A DNA stretch of 64,000 bases from Syntrophobotulus glycolicus DSM 8271 (GTDB lineage Bacteria > Bacillota > Desulfitobacteriia > Desulfitobacteriales > Syntrophobotulaceae): contig NC_015172.1 in the NCBI RefSeq assembly GCF_000190635.1, positions 1,302,001 through 1,366,000 of the forward strand. The letters run 5' to 3'. A program made the translations under genes and the position numbers. The notes under the pieces are model-generated. The model was not told where the DNA came from. It ran no database searches and saw only the letters and a program-made list of their open reading frames with translations. Positions 9,013-17,207 of this stretch are shown one piece after another (position 1 is the first letter of the stretch; each line of letters starts with the position of its first letter).

Positions 9013-9528
9013 ATGCCACACGACAAACACTGCGGCTGCGGCCACGACCATGAGCACCTCCGCGGAGACGAGGCCCATGCCGCACCGATTGAGGTAACGG
9101 AAAAACAAAAGGAATTTCTCCATCAGCTCGGACATAGCCATTATCTGCCCGTGGCCCGGTTTACTGTAAAAGATAGCCGGGAGGAGGCTTTTGTCTCCAC
9201 CGCCCTCGCGCCGGTTTTCCTGCGCTCGGCGGACGACGACATGAAAGCGGTCAAAGAGGCGGGCGTCTTCCTGCAAATGCTGGAAGACTTGGGCCTTGTC
9301 ACCCTGGATTATGACATTCCTCTGGACGGATATGGTTATGAGGAGTACAAGGAAAGCTCGCTCTACGAGTATTTCTGCGCTACGGTGGCGGAAGGGTCCT
9401 CCCGGCCCAACTTTTTGGGCAATACCCCGGTGCTGGAGCTGGGCAGCATAGCCCTGACCGGGGCGGGGGAGAAGATTGCCGCCGCTCACTGCGGCCATAA
9501 GCACCATCACCACGGGCAGAGAGATTGA
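9013..9528 (+). CDS. Histidine-rich protein of unknown function, probable metal binder
   Basis: A 171-residue soluble protein with no signal peptide, starting after AGGAG. Both ends are metal-ligand rich: HCGCGHDHEH near the N-terminus and AHCGHKHHHHG at the C-terminus, flanking an acidic helical core of ~130 residues. Such termini store or deliver Ni, Zn or Co. The convergent operon downstream is a nickel/peptide-type ABC importer, which makes a metal-handling role plausible, but the core domain is not one I recognise. A hairpin overlaps its stop. Confidence 0.8.
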   Translation: MPHDKHCGCGHDHEHLRGDEAHAAPIEVTEKQKEFLHQLGHSHYLPVARFTVKDSREEAFVSTALAPVFLRSADDDMKAVKEAGVFLQMLEDLGLVTLDYDIPLDGYGYEEYKESSLYEYFCATVAEGSSRPNFLGNTPVLELGSIALTGAGEKIAAAHCGHKHHHHGQRD

Positions 9529-9556
9529 AAGGGCGCTTCGTTGTCAAGCCCTTTTC
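9527..9556 (+). terminator. Probable terminator of the His-rich gene
   Basis: GAAAGGGC followed by a loop and GCCCTTTTC makes a bulged ~8-bp stem whose 3' arm ends in a short T run. It begins at the last codons of the gene at 9013 and would also serve converging transcripts poorly. Confidence 0.45.
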
Positions 9557-9648
9557 TACTTTATTCCATGGATCTTTCTATATTCCCTTGGCCCCATTCC
9601 ATAGGCCTTTTTAAATAATCGGGCCAAATGTTTAAGGTTATTGAACCA
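9556..9648 (-). pseudogene. 3' remnant of an AraC-family regulator
   Basis: On the minus strand this reads FNNLKHLARLFKKAYGMGPR then EYRKIHGIK and a stop. That is the end of the second AraC helix-turn-helix (GF-N-HF-RLFKKAYGMSP-EYR). Upstream in the same frame no further AraC sequence is recognisable, so only the 3' end survives. Its original partner may have been the adjacent ABC importer. Confidence 0.65.
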
Positions 9649-9745
9649 TTTGCAATTCCCGAAGGTGCCGTGAAGGCAAAGAAAGATCACTGTGCTTTCT
9701 CCTGCGGAGCGCCGGGACGAGCACCAAAGAAAGCGTTGAGACAGT

Positions 9746-10384
9746 TTATGGCATATCAGCTGATCTTAATGCGGCTTTATTCAGCTCGGGAAGCTCGATG
9801 ATTCTGTCGCAGACTTTTTGCGCCAGCGCCATATTATGGGTGACGACAATCATGCCTAAATGGTTTGCCGAGGCGACACGCAGAACAAGCTGCCAGATCT
9901 GGGCCTGGGTAATGACATCGAGCATCGTGCTGATCTCGTCGCAGATTAAACATTTCGTCTCCTTGCTGAGCACTCTCGCGATACAAAAACGCTGCAGCTC
10001 CCCGCCGGACAATTCCGCCGGCCAGCGTGACATCCAGCCGTCCTCAATGCCCATCAGCGTTAAAAGCTCTGGGTCAGGCTGCCATCCCTCGGTCAATACT
10101 TTGGACATTTTCCACCTGGGGTCAACAGAGAGCTCCGGATGCTGAAAGATCACCTGGACAGGGCTGTATCCCCTTTTAGGCAAGGGACTTCCGTCCCACA
10201 GCACTGTTCCCGCGCTGGGCTGGAGATAGCCGGCGAGGATTTTCGCGAGCGTGCTCTTTCCGTAACCGGACGGTCCGACCAGTGCCAGCCTTTCTCCGGT
10301 CTTTACGGTTAAATCAACATCCTTTAAGATCCATTTTGAACTGCCGGCATAGTTAAAGCAGATTTTTCTCGCTTCAAGCTGCAT
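9746..10384 (-). CDS. Oligopeptide/nickel-type ABC transporter ATPase (NikE/DppF-like)
   Basis: A 212-residue nucleotide-binding protein: Walker A GPSGYGKST (37-45), Q-loop FQHPELSVDPRWKM, signature LSGGELQR and Walker B CLICDEIS. The Q-loop with P--SL(V)-PR is typical of NikE/DppF/OppF ATPases. It is short because it lacks the ~60-residue C-terminal oligopeptide-transporter region. It is last in a minus-strand operon after two permeases. Such importers normally need two different ATPases; only this one is encoded here, so it may act as a homodimer or borrow a partner. Confidence 0.88.
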   Translation of the reverse strand: MQLEARKICFNYAGSSKWILKDVDLTVKTGERLALVGPSGYGKSTLAKILAGYLQPSAGTVLWDGSPLPKRGYSPVQVIFQHPELSVDPRWKMSKVLTEGWQPDPELLTLMGIEDGWMSRWPAELSGGELQRFCIARVLSKETKCLICDEISTMLDVITQAQIWQLVLRVASANHLGMIVVTHNMALAQKVCDRIIELPELNKAALRSADMP

Positions 10385-10405
10385 GAACTCATCTGACCTC
10401 CCCTC

Positions 10406-11272
10406 CTATTCGTTGCCGCTGTTCGGATTGAGGAGCTTTTTCAGGTTGTCTCCTATCACGTCGAACAGGATCACCGCAATGAGCAGCATAAGCCCCGGGA
10501 AAAGGGCGAGCCACCATTTGCCGGTAGAGATATGTTTCATGGCCTCAGATAAAATGACGCCGATCGCGGGGGATTCCGCAGGCAGTCCGAAGCCTAAAAA
10601 GGTGATGGCCGCCTCGTGCATAATCGCGTGCGGAAATAAGAGCACAAGACCGACCAGATAAACGGGAAGCACATGGGGAACGATATGCTCGCGCGCGACC
10701 TGCAGCCTTGATCTGCCGAGCTTGTAGGCGGCCTGGATATACTGACTGGAACGCAGCTGCAAAACCTCGGCGCGCACGAGCCGCGTCAACTCCGGCCAAT
10801 GGGTCAGGGCGACCCCGATCATAACACCCTTGGCGCCCCGTCCCAGCATAAAGGAGATCAGGATCAGCAGAACAAGATGGGGCAAGCCAATACAGCAGTC
10901 CACAAGCCAAGAAACAAATTTGTCAAATTTACCGCCGAGCAGCGCGGAGGCAATGCCGAGGATCAGACCGATCACAGAACTGACCGCAGAGGCGATCAGA
11001 CCGATGACAAGGCTTGTTGACAAGCCCTTGATAGAGCGGTAAAACATATCACGGCCCATGAAATCGGTTCCGAATAGGTGTTCCGTGCCGGGCGCGATGA
11101 ATTTGTCGGCATAGCGCACAGCATACAGTTCCGGAGGCATGAACAGTCCCCAGAAAAACACAACGGTGAGGTATGTGCCGGCCAATCCGGCCAGGATCAG
11201 CAATTTTGTTTTGGTGTTCAGCGCGGGACGGGAAACTCTCGGCGCAGCCAGGGCAAGGAGCTTATTAAACAT
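10406..11272 (-). CDS. ABC transporter permease, DppC/NikC-like
   Basis: A 288-residue membrane protein with an N-terminal span (KLLILAGLAGTYLTVVFFWG) and about five more. Family landmarks are LFGTDFMGRDMFYR near residue 70 and the EAA loop AAYKLGRSRLQVAREHIVPH that contacts the ATPase. It forms the membrane channel with the product of the gene at 11265, which it overlaps by eight bases. The operon order (binding protein, B, C, ATPase) is standard for peptide/nickel importers; the substrate is not determined. Confidence 0.9.
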   Translation of the reverse strand: MFNKLLALAAPRVSRPALNTKTKLLILAGLAGTYLTVVFFWGLFMPPELYAVRYADKFIAPGTEHLFGTDFMGRDMFYRSIKGLSTSLVIGLIASAVSSVIGLILGIASALLGGKFDKFVSWLVDCCIGLPHLVLLILISFMLGRGAKGVMIGVALTHWPELTRLVRAEVLQLRSSQYIQAAYKLGRSRLQVAREHIVPHVLPVYLVGLVLLFPHAIMHEAAITFLGFGLPAESPAIGVILSEAMKHISTGKWWLALFPGLMLLIAVILFDVIGDNLKKLLNPNSGNE

Positions 11273-12254
11273 ATTCGCCGCCCTCCTTTATTCTGGGGTC
11301 AACCACGCCATAAAGGAGGTTGGCGATTAAGTTGCCGGAAAAGACGAACAGGGCGCTGAACAGCGCGATACCTAGAAGCAGGGGAACATCGCCGTTTAAG
11401 GCGGCGGCTGTTGTGGCAGTGCCTATGCCTGGATAGGAAAACACGGTCTCGGCCAGCGCCATACCGCCGAACAGCTCGCTGAAGGAGGCAAACTGCAAGG
11501 TGATCGCAGGCAGGGCGATGTTTTTTATTACATGACGGGTTACAAGCTGGCGCGTATTTTCCCCTCGTGCTTTGGCGAATAGGATAAAGTCGCTGTTCAT
11601 GATTTCAATGAGCTTTTGACGGGTATAGAGTGTAATCTTGCTGATACTGACAATCGTCAGCGTGAATGCGGGCAGTACGAGGTGATATACCCGGTCGCCC
11701 AGCGTTACCTGGGAGGCCAGCTTACCCATAGGGGCGGCCATTCCGATCGGAAACCAGCCGAGTGAAACCGAAAAACAGCTCAAGATCAAAAGTCCCAGCC
11801 AAAACGAGGGGGCCGACTGCAGCCCCAGACAGAACACCTTTACCGCTCGATCAAAAACGCTGTCTCGTTTAAGGCCAGCCGCAATGCCGGCGATAAATCC
11901 GACAATGCCGGAAAGTGTCCAGGCAATCGTCATCAGTACCACCGAGTAAAAAAACCTGTCCTGGATCACGTCGATCACAGGCCGCTTATAAGTGATGGAA
12001 GTCCCGAAATCTCCCTGAAGCAGGTTTTTGAACCAGGTCAGGTATCTCTCGGGCAGAGGGTCGCTGAGGCCCCAGTGCTGTGTGATGGCCTCCTTTGCGG
12101 CCTGAGAGAGGGTAGACTCCGTGCCGACGTACGAGACAAGCGGGTCGATGGGAGAGTTGGTGATCAGAATGAACGAGATCATGCTCACGGCAAAAAGCAG
12201 CATAAGCATCCGTCCCAATATCCCGGCAATATGTTTTGTTCTTATCATGTTCAT
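11265..12254 (-). CDS. ABC transporter permease, DppB/NikB-like
   Basis: A 329-residue inner-membrane permease with six spans. The N-terminus RMLMLLFAVSMISFILITNSPIDPL, the block LTWFKNLLQGDFGTSITYKRPV and the EAA loop ARGENTRQLVTRHVIKNIALP are those of the DppB/NikB family. It pairs with the DppC-like subunit encoded directly downstream. A long perfect hairpin lies between this gene and the binding-protein gene upstream, which should set a lower level for the membrane subunits. Confidence 0.9.
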   Translation of the reverse strand: MNMIRTKHIAGILGRMLMLLFAVSMISFILITNSPIDPLVSYVGTESTLSQAAKEAITQHWGLSDPLPERYLTWFKNLLQGDFGTSITYKRPVIDVIQDRFFYSVVLMTIAWTLSGIVGFIAGIAAGLKRDSVFDRAVKVFCLGLQSAPSFWLGLLILSCFSVSLGWFPIGMAAPMGKLASQVTLGDRVYHLVLPAFTLTIVSISKITLYTRQKLIEIMNSDFILFAKARGENTRQLVTRHVIKNIALPAITLQFASFSELFGGMALAETVFSYPGIGTATTAAALNGDVPLLLGIALFSALFVFSGNLIANLLYGVVDPRIKEGGEYV

Positions 12255-12291
12255 ATTCCTCTCAAAAAACGCTTACCTTGCGTCTGTTCGG

Positions 12292-12327
12292 CTGAGGAGC
12301 CGGCGGGTTGACCCGCCGGCTCCTCAG
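12292..12327. terminator. Perfect 17-bp hairpin between binding protein and permease genes
   Basis: CTGAGGAGCCGGCGGGT and its exact reverse complement are separated by two bases, giving one of the strongest hairpins in the window. There is no T run on the minus strand, so it is better read as an mRNA-stabilising or partial-termination element that raises binding-protein level relative to the permeases, a common arrangement in ABC importer operons. Confidence 0.65.
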
Positions 12328-12332
12328 ATGTT

Positions 12333-13931
12333 TTACTTCAGTGTCCAGTCTTTCATATTGCAGATGATTGGCGAGCCGTGCCCGTGCGGATGAGCGATTT
12401 GCGTGCCGAGCGAAACGTCAAGGGAATCGCTGACAAAATAGCAGTGCTCGATATTCACAAGATAGAGATACGGATAATCGGCGTTTGCGGTCGCCTGCGC
12501 CTGTTTCCAGGCCGCGATCGCCCCGGCCTGGCTATTGGCGGACAGCGCTTTGGCCATGGACGCGTCCGCGGTGCTGTTGTGATACCCGACGACATTGTTG
12601 TAGCCGTTCAGGAAGCTGGAGGAATGAAACAGTGAATAGATTACCGTCGGATTATATTGCCCCCAGCCCCAAACGATGCCGTTTGTATATTGCAGTGTCC
12701 CGACCTCATCCCAGGTGGCGGTTTTCACGTCTATTTTAACGCCGAACTTCGCGGCGTCCTCAGCGACAGCCGAGGCGAGCAGAAAACGGTCATTATCGGA
12801 ACCGGGCGCGTAGACCGTAAACTGGCAGGGAACACCGTTCTTTTCGCGAACGCCGTTGCCGTCAGTGTCCACCCAGCCGGCACTCTCCAGAACTTTTGCC
12901 GCTTCGTCCTTCCGGTTGTCGGTATAGGTCTCCTGATTCGCCCAGACCAGATTGCCGGTAAAGCCGTTAGCCGGCTTGCCGACACCGTTAAAGGCGTCCT
13001 GGATAATAGCCTTGCGGTCAATGCCGATGGCCAGAGCCTTGCGGACATTGATGTCTGAGGTAACCGCGTTGCCGACAGTTACGTCAGCGCCCTCGGCGTT
13101 TTTGACGACCCGCTTGGAACCCACAGGCAGGCTCACCATTCTGATGTCCATCGTCTCAAAAGGCTGAATATGCATGCCGCTTACGGTTTCGGAAGCATAG
13201 TTGGCGCCGACCATGACAATGTCCAGCTGACCGGATTTCGCCGCGGCAAGAGCCGCTTCGGCATCCATGTATACCAGAGTGACCTTTTTGATGGACGGAG
13301 GACCCTCATAGTAATGTTCATTAGGTTCGACGATAATCTGCTGGTTGGCGTCGTACTGTACGACCTTCCACGGACCGGTGCCGACCGGCTTCTGATCGAA
13401 CGCCGCCGAGTCATAGCCGTCACTGGGAACAATGCCCAGAGTGGCAACAGTATCAAGGAACGGTGAATACGGCTCGCTGAGCGTAAACACAACCGTGGAA
13501 TCGTCCGTTTTTTTCGCCGAGGCAAGCTTGGTCAGGTCGACATTGGCGTTATTGGCTTGATTGGCTTTTACGGTATCAAAGGTGAAAACAACGTCGTCAG
13601 CGTTAAATTCGGAGCCGTCGCTGAATTTAACGCCATCTCTCAGCTTGAAGGTATAAACAAGCGCGTCGTCGCTGACTGTCCATTGTGTCGCCATATCGCC
13701 CTCATATTCCGAATCGCTGTTGACGCGGAGCAGCGCGCTATTGGTGAAGGCATACCCATAACTCATGCCGCCCTTGATGGGATCGAGGCTTTCATCGAAG
13801 ATGGTTGTTCCGACCGAGACGACAATTCCGTCTTTGTTTCCCCCGCCTGAAGCCGCCGGTCCCTGTCCGGCGCAGCCCCCGACGAAGACAAAGGCGAAAA
13901 GCAGCAGCCAGGTGATCATTCTCTTTTTCAT
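12333..13931 (-). CDS. Family 5 extracellular solute-binding lipoprotein (nickel/peptide type)
   Basis: A 532-residue protein whose start was set at the ATG after GGAGGATAA, giving signal peptide MKKRMITWLLLFAFVFVGGCA with a lipobox Cys. SBP_bac_5 landmarks include ALVYTFKLRDGVKFSDG, FNADDVVFTFD, PVGTGPWKVV and NVRKALAIGIDRKAI. The family binds di/oligopeptides, nickel-chelates or opine-like metallophores; the pocket cannot be assigned by eye. First gene of the four-gene minus-strand importer operon. The nearby His-rich protein at 9013 weakly supports a metal substrate. Confidence 0.92.
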   Translation of the reverse strand: MKKRMITWLLLFAFVFVGGCAGQGPAASGGGNKDGIVVSVGTTIFDESLDPIKGGMSYGYAFTNSALLRVNSDSEYEGDMATQWTVSDDALVYTFKLRDGVKFSDGSEFNADDVVFTFDTVKANQANNANVDLTKLASAKKTDDSTVVFTLSEPYSPFLDTVATLGIVPSDGYDSAAFDQKPVGTGPWKVVQYDANQQIIVEPNEHYYEGPPSIKKVTLVYMDAEAALAAAKSGQLDIVMVGANYASETVSGMHIQPFETMDIRMVSLPVGSKRVVKNAEGADVTVGNAVTSDINVRKALAIGIDRKAIIQDAFNGVGKPANGFTGNLVWANQETYTDNRKDEAAKVLESAGWVDTDGNGVREKNGVPCQFTVYAPGSDNDRFLLASAVAEDAAKFGVKIDVKTATWDEVGTLQYTNGIVWGWGQYNPTVIYSLFHSSSFLNGYNNVVGYHNSTADASMAKALSANSQAGAIAAWKQAQATANADYPYLYLVNIEHCYFVSDSLDVSLGTQIAHPHGHGSPIICNMKDWTLK

Positions 13932-14294
13932 TTTATCCTCCCTTATCCTCCTTTTGGTGTGCTTTTGATGTTTTCCGTTCCGATATTCCGGTTTCAGCAT
14001 GTCCCGGTCAAAAAGCCCGGTTGTTCCAGTTTTCTGACCGGGAGGGAAAAACAGACAATGAATTCGGAATATCGTCAAAATTTTACCAAAAATTTGATGA
14101 CCACCGCAATCCTCCTAAGGGGGATCGCGGTATCAGTCTCTCTCGCCCAAAGAGTCAGTCAAGACCTCTTCAATTGCTTGATCATCATTTTTAACATAGA
14201 GGATAAGTTCATTGCCTTGCCTTTGTTAAAATATCAGATAAAATAGATCATGAACAATCATCTCATGATTGTAAGTAAAAGTTAGGAATAGATT
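13932..14294. other. Gap between divergent operons
   Basis: Carries the promoter region of the importer operon (minus strand) and of the HNH/ATPase gene (plus strand), neither resolved with confidence. An imperfect hairpin, CCGCAATCCTCC-TAA-GGGGGATCGCGG (about 14104-14130), is present. A 62-codon frame from 14058 has no ribosome site or recognisable content. Confidence 0.4.
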
Positions 14295-15434
14295 ATGGGT
14301 AAACGTGATGATTTTAGCAATAAAGTAAAAAAGATACTTGCCCAAAGATGTGCTTATCAATGCAGCAATCCTTCTTGTGAAAAGGTTACAGTAGGCGCGC
14401 ATAGTCAAAATGATAAAGCTGTTTCCATTGGGCGGGCATGCCATATTGAAGCTGCCTCAGAAGGAGGACCTCGTTACAATAAAAATATGTCGCCCGAAGA
14501 AAGGAAATCAATTTCAAATGCCATCTGGCTTTGTGCTTCGTGTGCTGACAGAATAGATAAGGATGAAATAAGATATCCTGTCAAACTCTTGCATGAATGG
14601 AAATCTGATGCGGAAAAAATGATTAATCCTGACAATCACAAGAGAGCAGCAGGAAATAATATTAGGATTGTATCGATCGCCAATACAGCAGGAGGTGTAG
14701 GAAAATCATTTGTAAGTGCTGCAATTAGCGTTGCAATTTCTAAGGTTAAGAGTAAAAAAGTTCTAAGTGTAAGTGCATCTCAATCTAATCATTCTATTGA
14801 ATTTTTGGGTTTAGAAGAAGAAAATAAAAAGGCAGCTCAATATAAACTAAAGGATTGTGCAGTAAAACTTAAAACTTACAATTTGCCTTCTCATCAGAAT
14901 ATAAATGTTGTCTTTTTAAGTGAATTGGAAGAGATTGCTTTACACCAATCAATATCTTTTGGAAGAACAGATTTAAAAAAATTGCTTCATTCTACAGCTA
15001 AAGAAAATGAGTATGAATATATAGTTTGCGACTGTGGCAGGGGCTTGGATACTAATATTCAAAGGGAAATTTTGCTTTGCAGTACAGATGTTATAATTCC
15101 GGTAGGACAGCATAATCATGCATTTCATGGTATGGGCTTGATATGTGACCTATTAAAAAATAGCGAAGCTTGCGAGAATATTTGGACTTTGTACTCTATG
15201 GGATTTCTTACTGCAAATCAGAAGATTAATGTGGGAATGCGCCGAAGATTTCTTGAGAAACAAGAAGTATTCAAAAAATTTAATCTTGAAATAAATGAAA
15301 TAAAAACAGTCGTCCCTAAAAATAGTTATATAGATAAACTACTATGGGAAAAAGAAGATATTTTTAATTGTAATAAACTAAAAGATATCTTCTTTGCTTA
15401 TGAAGAAGTTGTGAAAGAATGTTTTTGTAATTAA
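14295..15434 (+). CDS. HNH-like domain fused to a ParA/MinD-type P-loop ATPase
   Basis: A 379-residue two-domain protein. Residues 1-110 look like an HNH/zinc-finger nuclease module: Cys19, Cys23 and Cys28, then GRACHIEAASEGGPRYN (His50), ISNAIWLCASCADRIDKD (Asn75, Cys80, Cys83) and LHEW (His100). Residues ~122-379 begin IRIVSIANTAGGVGKSFVSA (Walker A 132-139), with YIVCDCGRGLD as a Walker B-like strand and VIIPVGQHNHA after it, the layout of ParA/MinD/ArsA-type ATPases, although the first lysine of the usual KGG-GK motif is replaced by Ala. The gene is AT-richer than its neighbours and stands alone, consistent with transfer. A DNA-targeting or defence function is inference. Confidence 0.8.
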   Translation: MGKRDDFSNKVKKILAQRCAYQCSNPSCEKVTVGAHSQNDKAVSIGRACHIEAASEGGPRYNKNMSPEERKSISNAIWLCASCADRIDKDEIRYPVKLLHEWKSDAEKMINPDNHKRAAGNNIRIVSIANTAGGVGKSFVSAAISVAISKVKSKKVLSVSASQSNHSIEFLGLEEENKKAAQYKLKDCAVKLKTYNLPSHQNINVVFLSELEEIALHQSISFGRTDLKKLLHSTAKENEYEYIVCDCGRGLDTNIQREILLCSTDVIIPVGQHNHAFHGMGLICDLLKNSEACENIWTLYSMGFLTANQKINVGMRRRFLEKQEVFKKFNLEINEIKTVVPKNSYIDKLLWEKEDIFNCNKLKDIFFAYEEVVKECFCN

Positions 15435-15588
15435 TATTATTCTTGGGGAAGAATTGTTAAGATACCAGTTCGGGCAGATGAAAAGAGAAAAAAGATATGG
15501 TTTCGATGCAAGACGGCAGGAAATATCTATTGGATTTTTTCTCCGTAATGAGTAACCGTCCAATTGGTCAGATCAAGAGGTGAAATAC

Positions 15589-16044
15589 ATGAAAAAAGTA
15601 CTATATCTACTATTGTTCATTCTTATTAATTTAACTGCCTGCTCAAGTACAGCTGTATTAGATGAAGACAAAATTATAGATGATCAACAAAAATATCAAG
15701 AGCTGCTTAAAGACCAAGCTCCGTTCATTAAAGATATAACATTCAAAACTATGGATGGTAAGACAATTGAAGAAGAAGCAAATTGGTATACCCTTGATCG
15801 ACAAGTAAAAGTTATGATGACGTTAACTGGCAATTGCACGAGTGTCGAACTGTTTAAAGTACCAACTGGATCAGAGACTTATAAACAACAACAATTGATT
15901 GAAGAAATTCTGGTTAACCAGGAGGTTGTTGAATTTGTTTGGACTGTCCCCAATGATATTCATGATCATTTTTTTATAATAGCCTATAATAAAGATGTTG
16001 GAAGGAAATCGGGTCTTTATAATATCGTTTCGCAAAATTACTGA
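15589..16044 (+). CDS. Small lipoprotein of unknown function
   Basis: A 151-residue protein with signal peptide MKKVLYLLLFILINLTACSS and a lipobox Cys. The ATG was chosen because AGAGGTG precedes it; an in-frame GTG at 15580 lies inside that site. The mature part contains FIKDITFKTMDGKTIEEEAN and MMTLTGNCTSVELFKVPTGS, and resembles a single beta-sandwich (Ig-like) domain. Like the preceding gene it is AT-rich. No family recognised; a surface role is all that can be said. Confidence 0.75.
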   Translation: MKKVLYLLLFILINLTACSSTAVLDEDKIIDDQQKYQELLKDQAPFIKDITFKTMDGKTIEEEANWYTLDRQVKVMMTLTGNCTSVELFKVPTGSETYKQQQLIEEILVNQEVVEFVWTVPNDIHDHFFIIAYNKDVGRKSGLYNIVSQNY

Positions 16045-16203
16045 GCAAAAAAGAGGATATGAGCAATAGATTACAAATTCCAATTTTGCGATAATTTCAG
16101 CATCTGAATTTTTAAATCTCGTTAAGTTAGCCAGTGGAGTATTACCAATTAATTCTCTTAAATCTTTTGCGATTCACATAAATATATTCCTTTTCTCAAA
16201 GTA
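16045..16203. other. AT-rich gap before the thi operon promoter
   Basis: No gene or clear structure was seen; it separates the lipoprotein gene from the promoter at 16204. Confidence 0.5.
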
Positions 16204-16232
16204 TTGACAGCGATATTATGTCAGAATATAAT
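16204..16232 (+). promoter_or_regulatory. Full-consensus sigma-A promoter
   Basis: TTGACA, exactly 17 bases, then TATAAT. Both hexamers are perfect, the best promoter in the window. Transcription would begin near 16239, about 270 bases before the first gene of the thiazole operon, leaving a long leader that contains a terminator at 16403-16443. Confidence 0.85.
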
Positions 16233-16238
16233 TGTGTT

Positions 16239-16402
16239 AATCAAAGCATACTAAAACGATAGGGATTATAAAGAATTGAGAATCATTCCATATCGGAATA
16301 ATTAAAAGATCTATTTTTGCAAAAGATCTAGAATAAAAGCTTTTGATGTTTACATTTTAAAAAAATATGGATACTAATGCTGCTTACTGGCTAAAAAAAT
16401 TA
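16239..16402 (+). other. Unassigned leader RNA or small RNA upstream of the thi operon
   Basis: The stretch between a perfect promoter and an intrinsic terminator is ~165 nt and has no open frame with a ribosome site. It contains short inverted repeats such as AGATCT-ATTTTTGCAAA-AGATCT near 16307-16330. I looked for the TPP riboswitch core (CTGAGA and an ACCTGAT-type second element) expected near thiM and did not find it. It is either an attenuator of another class or a free ~205-nt RNA. Confidence 0.45.
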
Positions 16403-16443
16403 GAGGCGAGCCTTATTGTACTCAATAAAGCTCGCTTCTTTTT
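16403..16443 (+). terminator. Intrinsic terminator inside the thi operon leader
   Basis: GAGGCGAGCCTTATTG and CAATAAAGCTCGCTTC pair almost fully around a 4-nt loop and are followed by TTTTT. Because it lies between a perfect promoter and the first gene, it must either end a small RNA or be read through conditionally. Confidence 0.8.
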
Positions 16444-16509
16444 GTCAATTTGACCTTCAATAGTGCTTGGTTGTAAGGAAACAAATATATGTTTATGAGG
16501 TGAATGAAT

Positions 16510-17205
16510 ATGGGTAAGATTACTGCAAGAGTATCCCGTTATGAAGGAATTGCTGACTGGTACGATGGAGTAATGAATGATCCCGGTAAGCGTGGAGGGC
16601 TGAAAAACCGTTCTCACGATCTACTTGAGGAATTGCTTGGAAAGGGTGAGGGGCTGGCACTTGACATAGGATGCGGTACCGGTATCGTAGCCGAACGCGT
16701 CAGAAATCTTGGTTATAGTCCTGTTGGGGTTGATCTTTCAGCAGATCAGCTTAAGATTGCATCAGGTAGGCTGCCGGTCGCTCAAGCCGATGTTACAAAT
16801 CTACCGATAGCATCAAATTCAATCCCTGTAGTTTATACCACTTTTACAACTACTGAGTATGACGATTTGCAGGGTGTAATAAATGAGATTTACCGTGTAC
16901 TCAAACCTGGTGGCAGATATGTGGAAATCGGAACACATCCGTGCTTTAACGGCGGGTATGCGGAGATACAAGCTGATGGCTCGGTTATACAACATCCCGG
17001 ATATCGGTCCAGTCACTACCTGCAGCCATCACATTTCAACAGTCCGATTAGGGGGAGGGTAGGTGCTTGGAACCGGCCATTGGAAGATATCCTGAACACG
17101 ATTTTGAATGCTGGATTCAGACTGGATAGAGTTGCCGAAGGCGGTGAAAAAGATCTGCCGGACATACTTGGAATTGTTGCAGTAAAAGATAAAGGAGAAA
17201 ATTAG
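16510..17205 (+). CDS. Class I SAM-dependent methyltransferase
   Basis: A 231-residue cytoplasmic enzyme starting at the second ATG, six bases after GAGGTGA. SAM-binding motif I is [14 protein letters not shown] (from residue 51), motif II is [12 protein letters not shown], and [19 protein letters not shown] is the usual post-motif III strand. It belongs to the UbiE/Methyltransf_11 group. It is two bases from thiM and in one operon with a Trm112-like gene; Trm112 proteins are known activators of certain methyltransferases. The methyl acceptor is unknown, with thiazole or thiamin-degradation products a reasonable guess from context. Confidence 0.88.
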   Translation: MGKITARVSRYEGIADWYDGVMNDPGKRGGLKNRSHDLLEELLGKGEGLALDIGCGTGIVAERVRNLGYSPVGVDLSADQLKIASGRLPVAQADVTNLPIASNSIPVVYTTFTTTEYDDLQGVINEIYRVLKPGGRYVEIGTHPCFNGGYAEIQADGSVIQHPGYRSSHYLQPSHFNSPIRGRVGAWNRPLEDILNTILNAGFRLDRVAEGGEKDLPDILGIVAVKDKGEN

Positions 17206-17207
17206 GA

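Noticed and set aside
14058-14246. 62-codon frame starting MNSEYRQNFTKN
   Set aside because: No ribosome site, spans a hairpin, no family match.
16239-16402. TPP riboswitch upstream of thiM
   Set aside because: The conserved CTGAGA and second-helix elements are absent, so I list only an unassigned leader.
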